Below are positions 1 to 5,459 of a stretch of DNA of 5,459 nt, piece after piece. The stretch's first letter is position 1; every line of letters begins with the position of its first letter. Origin of the DNA: Hydrogenophilales bacterium RIFOXYD1_FULL_62_11. GTDB lineage: Bacteria > Pseudomonadota > Gammaproteobacteria > Burkholderiales > Thiobacillaceae. Location: assembly GCA_001802655.1 (NCBI GenBank), contig MGZO01000126.1:2911-8369 (forward strand), in the 5' to 3' direction. Below the pieces are notes generated by a model, which made no database searches, was not told the origin of the DNA, and was given only the letters and a program-made list of their open reading frames with translations. The position numbers were made by a program, and so were the translations under genes.

Positions 1-1299
1 CGCGCGGATGAAATCGCTGGTCAGCAGCTGGTCGAGTGGGGTGCGATGCAGAAAGTTGTAGCTTTCCAGCCGCAACGGCAAGCCAATGTTGGCCTGCTGT
101 ACGTAGCTTTTGAGTTTGGACAGCGGGAAGCGGTTCGACAGCCCTGGCAGGTAGGCAAGCGGCTCGATCACGTTCTGGCGCAGCGCGGCAGGCAGGCGGA
201 AATAGTTTTCGAACAGCTTCTGTTTGGCGTAACGCGCGTTGCCGCCGAAGATTTCGTCGCCGCCGTCGCCCGCCAGCATGCGCTCGAACCCGGCTTCGCG
301 CGCGGCCTGGGCGCAAAAGTAGGTAGGCACGGCCGAGGCGTTGCCAAAGGGTTCGTCGTAGGCGTGGGCAATCACCGGCACGGCGGTAACGATGTCGGCG
401 GGCTTCAGGTAGTACTCGTGCGGGCGGCTGCCGAAGCGTTCGGCGGCGCAGCGCGCGTATTCCATTTCGTCGAATCCGGCGGCGTCAAAGCCGATGGAAA
501 AGGTATCGACCGGCGCACCGCGCGCAGCAGTCAGTGCACCGACGATAGTGGAGCTGTCGGTTCCGCCGGAGAGAAACGCTGCCGTGGCCGGCGCGTCGGC
601 ATCGCGCACCGACTGGTCGAGCACGCTGCGGAAATGTTCGCGGTGGGCGCTGAAAGGGGCTTCGACCGGGGTGTAATCGGCCTGCCAGTAAAAGCGGGAT
701 TGAATCTGTCCGTTTTTCAGGGTGATCATCTGCCCTGGCAGCAGTTTGCGTACACCTTGATACAGGCTGCGCGGCGCGGGAATGGAATGGAAATACAGGT
801 AATCGTAAATGGCCTGCGGGTCGATGGTGCGGCCGACCGCAGGGTGCGCGGCGACACTCTGGATGCTGCTGCCAAACACCAGCTGGCCGCCGTGCTTGGC
901 GTAGCACAGTCGTTCTGCGCCGGCGCGATCAAGTACCAGGCAGGCCTGGTTTTTGTGGGGCTCGAACACGGCAAAAGCAAAATTGCCGCGCATCAGGGTG
1001 GGCAGTTTTTCGCCGTGGCGTAACCAGCCGTGGGCGACGGCTACAGCGGGGTGGCGGTCATGGGCAAGCGCAGCCAGTTCGGCATCGAGAAACACCGGTC
1101 GTCCCGTCAGACTGGCGGCCAGGCCGTTTTCGACATGTAGATCGGCCTTGCCAAAGCGCGAACACGCGGCCATGCCGAATGCGGGGCTGCTGTGTTCGTG
1201 CAGGGGGATGCCGGGTGGCAGATGGGCGGCATGCCCCATCTGCTTGATCAAATCCTGATGCGCGCCGTGGTCGCCCAGCCAGCCAAATATGCCATCCAT
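1..1299 (-). CDS. Asparagine synthase-family protein lacking the glutaminase Cys (3' end off window)
   Basis: The minus-strand frame is open from ATG at 1299 to the left edge, giving 433 residues without a stop; the C-terminus is missing. Asparagine synthases join an N-terminal class II glutaminase to a C-terminal PP-loop synthetase that adenylates a carboxylate. The synthetase half looks intact: SGGTDSS at residues 244-250 (PP-loop), GFDEMEYAR at 275-283, DEPFGN at 315-320 and GDGGDEIFGG at 344-353. The N-terminal half keeps the fold signature (RGNFAFAVFE near 104-113, LDRAG near 123-127) but starts M-D-G-I, so the catalytic Cys2 is Asp. The usual HRGPD and NGEIYN motifs are absent; TGRPVF at 65-70 occupies the latter place. 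Ammonia from glutamine is therefore unlikely to be made by this chain. It may use free ammonia, a partner glutaminase, or another nucleophile, as in beta-lactam synthetase. The start is supported by alignment of the N-terminus with the family; an in-frame TGA lies about 60 bases upstream and no clear Shine-Dalgarno is seen. Family assignment is firm; the substrate is unknown. Confidence 0.9.
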   Translation of the reverse strand, partial: MDGIFGWLGDHGAHQDLIKQMGHAAHLPPGIPLHEHSSPAFGMAACSRFGKADLHVENGLAASLTGRPVFLDAELAALAHDRHPAVAVAHGWLRHGEKLPTLMRGNFAFAVFEPHKNQACLVLDRAGAERLCYAKHGGQLVFGSSIQSVAAHPAVGRTIDPQAIYDYLYFHSIPAPRSLYQGVRKLLPGQMITLKNGQIQSRFYWQADYTPVEAPFSAHREHFRSVLDQSVRDADAPATAAFLSGGTDSSTIVGALTAARGAPVDTFSIGFDAAGFDEMEYARCAAERFGSRPHEYYLKPADIVTAVPVIAHAYDEPFGNASAVPTYFCAQAAREAGFERMLAGDGGDEIFGGNARYAKQKLFENYFRLPAALRQNVIEPLAYLPGLSNRFPLSKLKSYVQQANIGLPLRLESYNFLHRTPLDQLLTSDFIRA

Positions 1300-1337
1300 G
1301 GTGTGTCGTGTCAGAGTGATGCGGGATAATGCCCGCC

Positions 1338-1343
1338 AATATA
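1338..1343 (-). promoter_or_regulatory. Candidate leftward -10 element (TATATT)
   Basis: Read on the minus strand this is TATATT, five of six matches to TATAAT, in the most AT-rich part of the gap and about 38 bases before the ATG at 1299. No good TTGACA-like -35 is seen 16-18 bases upstream, so the promoter would be weak or activator-dependent. The inverted-repeat arm at 1351-1357 would lie between its -10 and -35 positions, where a bound protein could block polymerase. Confidence 0.25.
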
Positions 1344-1350
1344 TAACGAG

Positions 1351-1381
1351 CCAGTGATTGGGTACGAATTCTGTTCACTGG
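1351..1381. repeat. Interrupted inverted repeat, possible operator
   Basis: CCAGTGA at 1351-1357 is the exact reverse complement of TCACTGG at 1375-1381, with a 17-base spacer. Arm centres are 24 bp apart, a little over two helical turns. It sits near the middle of the divergent gap, so it could be a binding site for a dimeric regulator controlling both transcription units. There is no T-tract after it, which argues against a terminator. A 7-bp match in a region this size can also occur by chance. Confidence 0.35.
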
Positions 1382-1390
1382 AGACGAATT
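1364..1390. repeat. Direct repeat ACGAATT with 20-bp period
   Basis: ACGAATT occurs at 1364-1370 and again at 1384-1390, exactly 20 bp apart, close to two helical turns and therefore on the same face of the helix. It interleaves with the inverted repeat at 1351-1381. Such an arrangement resembles tandem half-sites for a response regulator, but this is inferred from spacing alone and the motif matches no site I recognise. Confidence 0.3.
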
Positions 1391-1433
1391 TAACCTGCGT
1401 GCAGCGGTGCAGGATTGCTAACGATAGAAGCCT

Positions 1434-2357
1434 ATGAGTTTGAGTGAGTTTTTTGACAAGGTAGCCAAAACGCTGGCGTACCACGCGCGGCGGCTGCTGC
1501 GCGGCGTGCGTGGCGTGCGCTGGAATCTGTCGCGCCGGCCCGCCCGTCGCCCCATCATCGTGGTGGGCTGCTCGCGTGCGGGCACCACGCTGGTCTACAA
1601 AATGCTGTCCGAGTCGCACGAAATCGGCAGCCTGCAGCGCGAAACCCACGACTACTGGACCGACCTGCATCCGCTGTCGGACAAAAACTGGGACACCCAT
1701 GCGCTGGAGGCGGCCGATGTCAGCCCGGCGGACCGCGACACCGTCAGCCGCTATTTCTATCGCTGGACGGGCAAGCATCGCTGGGTCGACAAGAATAACC
1801 AGAACGGCCTGTGCGTCCCCTATTTGACCGCCCTGTTCCCGGATGCGGTATTCGTGTTCGTCAAGCGCAGCCCGGGCGACAACCTCAATTCATTGATCGA
1901 AGGCTGGCGCAAACCCGACGAATTCGCGACCTGGTCCAAGGATTTGCCGGCGACGGTGGCGGTGGAAAACGGCCAGTTAAACGAGTGGTGTTTTTTTCTT
2001 GCCGATGGCTGGCGTGACTATGTGAACGCACCGGTTGAAGACGTGGCCGCATTTCAATACCAGGCGATCAATCAGGCGATCCTCGATGCCCGTACGACGT
2101 TGCCCGGGAAGCAATGGGTCGAGGTGTATTACGAAGATTTTCTGCGTGACCCTGCCACCACCTTCCGCCAGGTGTTCGAGGGCTGTGGGCTGATGTTTGA
2201 TGCCGCACTGCAGGCGCGTTGCGCCGAGGTGCTCGATACGCCGTTCAATGCGTTTTCCGAAATCCGTCTCGACAAATGGAAGGACGGCCGCAACCGCGAA
2301 AAAATTGAACGCGTGCTGCCGCAGGTGGCGGACGTGGCCGGGCGGATGGGCTATTGA
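1434..2357 (+). CDS. PAPS-dependent sulfotransferase (Sulfotransfer_3-like)
   Basis: This 307-residue protein is a probable cytoplasmic sulfotransferase that moves sulfate from PAPS to a glycan or related acceptor. The PAPS 5'-phosphosulfate loop is VGCSRAGTTL at residues 44-53. The block after it, DKNNQN at 119-124 followed by LTALFPDAVFVFVKRSPGD at 131-149 and S153 in a conserved Trp-ending helix, matches the 3'-phosphate-binding strand of the family, with R145 and S153 as likely phosphate contacts. The C-terminus (LDKWKDGRN at 279-287, then an amphipathic helix ending RMGY) also matches Sulfotransfer_3-type enzymes, and the length is typical. No signal peptide or membrane segment is seen; the first 40 residues are strongly basic (many Arg), which may favour membrane or polyanion contact. 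It is the first gene of the rightward operon, and its TGA overlaps the ATG of the deacetylase gene (TGATG). Differences from the usual pattern are Asn in place of Pro in the K-x-P motif and KRSPGD in place of the common RDPRD. The acceptor is unknown; polysaccharide is inferred from the neighbours. Confidence 0.85.
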   Translation: MSLSEFFDKVAKTLAYHARRLLRGVRGVRWNLSRRPARRPIIVVGCSRAGTTLVYKMLSESHEIGSLQRETHDYWTDLHPLSDKNWDTHALEAADVSPADRDTVSRYFYRWTGKHRWVDKNNQNGLCVPYLTALFPDAVFVFVKRSPGDNLNSLIEGWRKPDEFATWSKDLPATVAVENGQLNEWCFFLADGWRDYVNAPVEDVAAFQYQAINQAILDARTTLPGKQWVEVYYEDFLRDPATTFRQVFEGCGLMFDAALQARCAEVLDTPFNAFSEIRLDKWKDGRNREKIERVLPQVADVAGRMGY

Positions 2358-3550
2358 TGAGCGTGCTGGTCCTGCTGCTTGCGTTGTGCCTGCTGTTGTG
2401 GGGCGGCGTGTTGCTGGCGTTCGCTGCGCCACTGGTGGCGCGCTGGCGTGAGCCGGTGCTGCGCTGTCCGGTGCTCATCATTGAAAGTGATGACTGGGGC
2501 GCGGGATCGCCGGCCCAGGCTGCGGCGCTGGTTCGCTTGTCGGGACTGATGCAAGGGGTGCGCGATTCGCATGGCCGGGCCGCGGTGATGACGCTGGGGG
2601 TGGTGCTGGAGGTGCCGGACGGCGCGCGCATCGCTGCCAGCGGGGGCAAGGACTATCACGCGTTGGCGCTGGCCGATGTGCGTTTCGACGCTGTGCGCCA
2701 GGCGATGCTGGAGGGGATTCGGGCGGGTGTGTTCGTTCCGCAACTGCATGGCCAGTGCCACTACTGGCCGGAGGCGGTGATGGCTGTCGCGCAAACCGAT
2801 GGCGCGGTGCGCGATTGGCTCTGCGCTGCCGAGCCTGCGGCAACCGAAGACCTGCCGTCGCACCTGCAAAGCCGCTGGATCGATGCTGCCAGTCTGCCGT
2901 CGCGCGCCCTGCCGGTTGGCGCGATCCAGCGCGCCGTCGCTGCCGAAGCGTGGGCGTATCAAGCCGTGTTTGGCGAGCAGCCGCAGGTTGCCGTCGCCAC
3001 CACTTTTGTCTGGAACGAGGCGGTTGAAGCGGCCTGGCGCGAGGCGGGCGTGAACGTCATCATCCCCCCGGGTCGTCGCGCGACCTGCCGCAATGCAAGC
3101 GGGCAGCCGGCATGTGTCGATGTACTGATGCTGACGGGCGAGCGTTCGCTTGCCGGGCAAACCTATCTGGTGCGCGACGTGTATTTTGAACCGGTGCTGG
3201 GCCACGCGCCGCAACGCGCGGTGGATGGCCTGCAATCGCGCAGCTTGCAGGGTCGAGCCTGTCTGGTCGAAACCCATCGCTTCAATTTCCTGCGCGCACC
3301 TGAAGCGAGTTGCGTGGCGCTGGATTCTGCCTTGCGCCAGGCGCTGGCCGCCTGTCCTGCATTGCGTTTCACCTCGCCGCTGGAACTGGCAAACGCGCTC
3401 CATGCACGCGATGCGGAATGGGTTGAAACCCGGTTGCGGCCCCGCTTGCGTGCATGGCGTGCACGGCTCGACGAGATCCCGCGCTTTCGCCGCATCGCGC
3501 AACTCAGCGGGCTGGCGCTGCCGCTGCGCCTGCTGGGGGGCGCAGCATGA
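2357..3550 (+). CDS. Membrane-anchored polysaccharide deacetylase-like protein (CE4/NodB-like)
   Basis: The product has 397 residues. Residues 3-27 form one hydrophobic helix with no positive charge before it and Arg at 29, 31 and 36 just after it; by the positive-inside rule the catalytic domain would face the cytoplasm. The rest resembles a distorted-barrel polysaccharide deacetylase: strand PVLIIESDDWG at 38-48 supplies the Asp pair (D45, D46) of motif 1, HGQCH at 131-135 supplies the H-x3-H metal ligands of motif 2 (H131, H135), FVWNEAVEAAWREAG at 217-231 stands where an Arg-Pro motif is usual, and ETHRFNF at 305-311 gives a late His (H307) as in motif 5. Such enzymes remove N- or O-acetyl groups from sugars using a divalent metal. 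The ATG at 2357 is preferred over the in-frame TTG at 2354 because it overlaps the preceding stop as TGATG. The gene ends in an ATGA overlap with the GT2 gene. The motifs are atypical, so a related hydrolase on the same fold remains possible. Confidence 0.72.
   Translation: MSVLVLLLALCLLLWGGVLLAFAAPLVARWREPVLRCPVLIIESDDWGAGSPAQAAALVRLSGLMQGVRDSHGRAAVMTLGVVLEVPDGARIAASGGKDYHALALADVRFDAVRQAMLEGIRAGVFVPQLHGQCHYWPEAVMAVAQTDGAVRDWLCAAEPAATEDLPSHLQSRWIDAASLPSRALPVGAIQRAVAAEAWAYQAVFGEQPQVAVATTFVWNEAVEAAWREAGVNVIIPPGRRATCRNASGQPACVDVLMLTGERSLAGQTYLVRDVYFEPVLGHAPQRAVDGLQSRSLQGRACLVETHRFNFLRAPEASCVALDSALRQALAACPALRFTSPLELANALHARDAEWVETRLRPRLRAWRARLDEIPRFRRIAQLSGLALPLRLLGGAA
3535..3540 (+). promoter_or_regulatory. 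Ribosome binding site for the GT2 gene
   Basis: A run of six G lies six bases before the ATG at 3547, inside the last codons of the deacetylase gene. Together with the ATGA overlap it supports 3547 as the start and suggests re-initiation by ribosomes that have just finished the upstream gene. Confidence 0.5.
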
Positions 3551-4476
3551 AACCGCATTTTTCCGTGGTCATCCCCGCTTACAACAGCGCGGCCACGCTG
3601 GTGCGCGCGATCGAGTCGGTGCGCGCGCAAAGCTGGCCCGCGCATGAAATCATCGTGGTGGATGACGGCTCGCGTGACGCCACCGCCGAGGTTGCGCACC
3701 AGTTTGGCGGTGCGGTGCGCCTGATCCAGCAGGCCAACAGCGGGGTGTCGGTGGCGCGCAACGCCGGGGCGGCAGCGGCCAGCGGCGACTGGCTGGCGTT
3801 TCTCGATGCCGATGACTGGTATGCGCCGGATCGCATCAAGCTGCATGCCGAATGGATTGCCGAAGACCCCGGCCTGGATTTTCTGACCGGCGATTACGAA
3901 TACCGCGATGCGGCGAACACACTGCTCGGCACCTCGATGGCGCAGCACGCATCGGGACAGGCGATGCTGGCGAAGTGCGGTGGCGCGCAGCGCGGGGTGA
4001 TGGACACCCCCGCCGAGATCGCAGCCTTCGTCGCCGACCACTTTGGCGATACCCATACCCTGTCGGTTCCGCGTGCTCACTTTATTCAGCTCGGCGGTTA
4101 TCCCACCGGTTTCAAGGTGTGCGAAGACGTGCATTTTCTGACCCGGCTGGTGGCACAGAGCCGCCGCATCGGCGTGGTGTGCCAGAGCCTGGGCGTGTAT
4201 GCCATTCACGGCGGCAGCGCCACGCGCCGCGACCCGGTGGCGGCGCAGCGCGAAAACGTACGTACCCTGAATGATCTGGTGCGGCTGGCGACGCGGTTTC
4301 CGCTGCCGGTTCGCGAGGGGGTGGCTGCCCGCATGCAAAGCGCACGCTACAACCTGGCGTGCGCCCTGAGCAAAAGCGGCCAGCGCGGCGCGGCGGTTCG
4401 CGCCGTGTTGCCGTCGCTGGCCGCCGCCCCTGGCTGGACCAGCGTGCGCCAGGTGTTGTCGATGTTGAAAGGATGA
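3547..4476 (+). CDS. Glycosyltransferase family 2 (GT-A fold)
   Basis: The 309-residue product is a soluble GT2 transferase that would add a sugar from a nucleotide-sugar donor to a growing, probably lipid-linked, glycan. It opens with the classic SVVIPAYNSAATL strand-turn at residues 6-18, then EIIVVDDGSRD at 34-44 (nucleotide-binding Asp 39/40), NSGVSVARNAGAAAASGDW at 64-82, and the metal-binding LDADD at 86-90. E193-D194 in the strand VCEDVHFL is the likely catalytic base region. There are no membrane helices, so it is not a processive synthase. The last 45 residues, after R267, form a helical pair with TPR-like spacing (YNLACALSKSGQ then AAVRAVLPSLAAAP), possibly for protein contact. The ATG at 3547 is chosen because it begins the family motif directly and overlaps the upstream TGA as ATGA; a longer in-frame start at 3454 would add an Arg/Ala-rich tail lying wholly inside the deacetylase gene. 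The sugar specificity cannot be read from the sequence. Confidence 0.93.
   Translation: MKPHFSVVIPAYNSAATLVRAIESVRAQSWPAHEIIVVDDGSRDATAEVAHQFGGAVRLIQQANSGVSVARNAGAAAASGDWLAFLDADDWYAPDRIKLHAEWIAEDPGLDFLTGDYEYRDAANTLLGTSMAQHASGQAMLAKCGGAQRGVMDTPAEIAAFVADHFGDTHTLSVPRAHFIQLGGYPTGFKVCEDVHFLTRLVAQSRRIGVVCQSLGVYAIHGGSATRRDPVAAQRENVRTLNDLVRLATRFPLPVREGVAARMQSARYNLACALSKSGQRGAAVRAVLPSLAAAPGWTSVRQVLSMLKG
4468..4473 (+). promoter_or_regulatory. Ribosome binding site supporting a GTG start
   Basis: AAAGGA lies seven bases before GTG at 4481, at normal Shine-Dalgarno spacing, and overlaps the last codons of the GT2 gene. This decides the GTG start of the GT4 gene, which has no suitable ATG near its N-terminal family motif. 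Confidence 0.55.
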
Positions 4477-4480
4477 AGGG

Positions 4481-5459
4481 GTGAATCGTGTACTGGTGCT
4501 GACCGAGCTGTTCTTGCCGACCCGGGGTGGCACGGCCGTGTGGGCGGCCGAGGTGTACAAACGTCTCGGCGGCAAGGCCATTCATATCGTCACCGCCGAT
4601 GTGCCGGGGGCGGCGGTAGTCGATGCCGTCCACCCCAACAGCATCCATCGCCTGAGCCTCAAGCGCGTGGCCTGGCTGCGCCCCGAATCGCTGGCAATGT
4701 ATGCGCGCTTCTTCTTCAAGACGCTGGGCCTCGCACTCACCCATCGCTTCGATTCCGTCCACGCGTTCCGCGCCCTGCCCGAAGGCCTGGTGGCGTGGGT
4801 CGTGGCGCGGCTGACGTTTCGGCCTGTCGTGATCTACGCCCATGGCGAAGAGCTCACCACCTGGGGGCGTGGCGGAAAATACAAGGCGATGTGCTTTGCC
4901 CTGCGCCATGCCGACCGCGTGATTGCCAACAGTGACCACACGCGCGCGACCCTGCTTGAAATGGCGGTTGACCCCGCGCGCATCACGATCATTTATCCCG
5001 GCGTCGATGTGGCCGTGTTCCGGCCGGGATTGGCGGCGAATGATCTGCGCGAGAAACTGGGCATTCATGCCGACGAAAAACTGGTGTTTTCGGTGGGCCG
5101 CCTGTCACGTCGCAAAGGCTTCGACCAGATGATCCGCGCGGTGGCGCAATTGCGCGCCGAAGGGGTTGTGTTGCACTACGTGATTGCCGGGATAGGCGAG
5201 GATGCGGACTATCTCGATCAGCTGATCGCCGAGCATCAATTGCAAGGCGCCGTGCATCGTGTCGGTGCCGTGGGCGAGGCCGATTTGCCGCGCTGGCTGA
5301 ATACCTGCGACCTGTTCGCCATGCCCAACCGCGACATCAATGGCGATAACGAAGGCTTCGGCATGGTGTTCATCGAAGCGGCCGCCTGCGGCACACCCAG
5401 CCTGGCGGGTGAAGCCGGCGGTACCGGGTCGGCGGTGCTGCACCAGCAGACCGGCTTGC
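4481..5459 (+). CDS. Glycosyltransferase family 4 (GT-B fold), 3' end off window
   Basis: The frame is open from GTG 4481 to the right edge, giving 326 residues; GT4 enzymes are usually 360-400, so only the C-terminal tail is missing. The N-terminal Rossmann half begins RVLVLTELFLPTRGGTAVW (residues 3-21), a typical acceptor-domain start with a Gly-rich turn. YAHGEEL at 119-125 is the His-Gly-Glu turn common in this family, and ANSDHTRATLLE at 149-160 with YPGVDVAVFRP at 172-182 marks the domain linker. The donor domain has FSVGRLSRRKGFDQMIRA at 203-220 (R207 and K212 likely bind the nucleotide diphosphate) and the retaining E-x7-E motif, E291 and E299, in EGFGMVFIEAAACGTP. It should use a nucleotide-sugar donor on a membrane-associated acceptor in the cytoplasm. 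It follows the GT2 gene by 4 nt in the same operon. Family is firm; donor and acceptor are unknown. Confidence 0.93.
   Translation, partial: MNRVLVLTELFLPTRGGTAVWAAEVYKRLGGKAIHIVTADVPGAAVVDAVHPNSIHRLSLKRVAWLRPESLAMYARFFFKTLGLALTHRFDSVHAFRALPEGLVAWVVARLTFRPVVIYAHGEELTTWGRGGKYKAMCFALRHADRVIANSDHTRATLLEMAVDPARITIIYPGVDVAVFRPGLAANDLREKLGIHADEKLVFSVGRLSRRKGFDQMIRAVAQLRAEGVVLHYVIAGIGEDADYLDQLIAEHQLQGAVHRVGAVGEADLPRWLNTCDLFAMPNRDINGDNEGFGMVFIEAAACGTPSLAGEAGGTGSAVLHQQTGL

Larger units (their letters stand above)
1300..1433. promoter_or_regulatory. Divergent intergenic region between asparagine-synthase and sulfotransferase genes
   Basis: These 134 bases separate the start codons of two divergently transcribed genes, so they must carry the leftward promoter and probably the rightward operon promoter. 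The centre is more AT-rich than the flanking genes. Visible structure: a 7-bp inverted repeat (1351-1381), a 7-bp direct repeat (1364-1390), a 5-bp stem GCGGG/CCCGC at 1321-1336, and a weak CCTGC/GCAGG stem at 1394-1413. No convincing rightward -35/-10 pair was found; TTTAAC at 1389-1394 is the best poor match to a -10. The sulfotransferase start is preceded only by AGAAG at 1426-1430, a weak and closely spaced ribosome binding site. The regulatory role is inferred from position. Confidence 0.5.

Noticed and set aside
46..1023. Long plus-strand reading frame of 325 codons
   Set aside because: It lies antisense to the asparagine-synthase gene, has no recognisable motifs and a low-complexity Gly/Ala/Arg/Val composition typical of shadow frames in GC-rich DNA.
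1321..1336. GCGGG/CCCGC stem as a terminator
   Set aside because: The stem is only 5 bp, no T-tract follows on either strand, and it lies upstream of both genes where a terminator is not expected.
1404..1420. Sigma-54 (-24/-12) promoter ending in TTGCTA before the sulfotransferase gene
   Set aside because: There is no TGGCA at the required distance; the nearest GG is one base off the fixed spacing, and the site would start transcription almost at the ATG.
2354..2356. In-frame TTG as the start of the deacetylase gene
   Set aside because: The next codon is ATG, forming the usual TGATG overlap; TTG would add one Met only and is a poorer start.
2351..3502. Minus-strand reading frame of 383 codons
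   Set aside because: It is antisense to the deacetylase gene, Arg/His/Gln-rich, with no domain; the plus-strand frame carries the family motifs and overlapping start/stop signals.
3454..3546. Upstream in-frame start extending the GT2 protein by 31 residues
   Set aside because: The extension is entirely inside the deacetylase gene and is Arg/Ala-rich, while ATG 3547 has a G-rich ribosome site and begins the GT2 motif directly.
3163..4581. Minus-strand reading frame of 472 codons, the longest antisense frame
   Set aside because: It spans three plus-strand genes, including the clear GT2 domain, and reads as Arg/His/Ala-rich sequence without motifs.
4112..5068. Minus-strand reading frame of 318 codons
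   Set aside because: It is antisense to the GT2 and GT4 genes and crosses their junction; no family features are visible.

Overview
The window is GC-rich and densely coding. It has the look of a proteobacterial chromosome, and betaproteobacterial is a reasonable guess from base composition and gene style, but no ribosomal or other phylogenetic marker is present, so this is inference only. The content is part of a surface or exopolysaccharide biosynthesis and modification locus: two glycosyltransferases, a sulfotransferase, a polysaccharide deacetylase-like protein and an asparagine-synthetase-like enzyme. No exosortase, polymerase, flippase or chain-length gene lies inside the window, so the type of polysaccharide system cannot be settled here.

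Layout. Positions 1-1299 on the minus strand hold an asparagine synthase-family gene whose 3' end runs off the left edge (433 residues visible). Positions 1300-1433 are a divergent intergenic region with short inverted and direct repeats. From 1434 to the right edge four plus-strand genes form a tight operon: a Sulfotransfer_3-like sulfotransferase (1434-2357), a membrane-anchored CE4/NodB-like deacetylase (2357-3550), a GT2 glycosyltransferase (3547-4476) and a GT4 glycosyltransferase (4481 to beyond the window). The first two junctions are TGATG and ATGA stop/start overlaps and the third gap is 4 nt, so translational coupling is likely.

How the genes may work together (inference): the GT2 and GT4 enzymes add sugars to a lipid-linked glycan at the inner face of the cytoplasmic membrane. 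The deacetylase-like protein may remove acetyl groups, the sulfotransferase would add sulfate from PAPS, and the divergent asparagine-synthase homologue may amidate or condense an ATP-activated carboxylate, such as a uronic acid or a substituent.

Two points stand out. The asparagine-synthase homologue begins Met-Asp-Gly-Ile where the family has Met-Cys-Gly-Ile. It has therefore lost the glutaminase nucleophile, and the glutamine-binding motifs are also gone, while the ATP-dependent synthetase motifs remain. In addition, the sulfotransferase and deacetylase genes are adjacent and overlapping, the same pair of activities found fused in animal heparan sulfate N-deacetylase/N-sulfotransferase. 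This suggests, but does not prove, coupled deacetylation and sulfation of a bacterial glycan.
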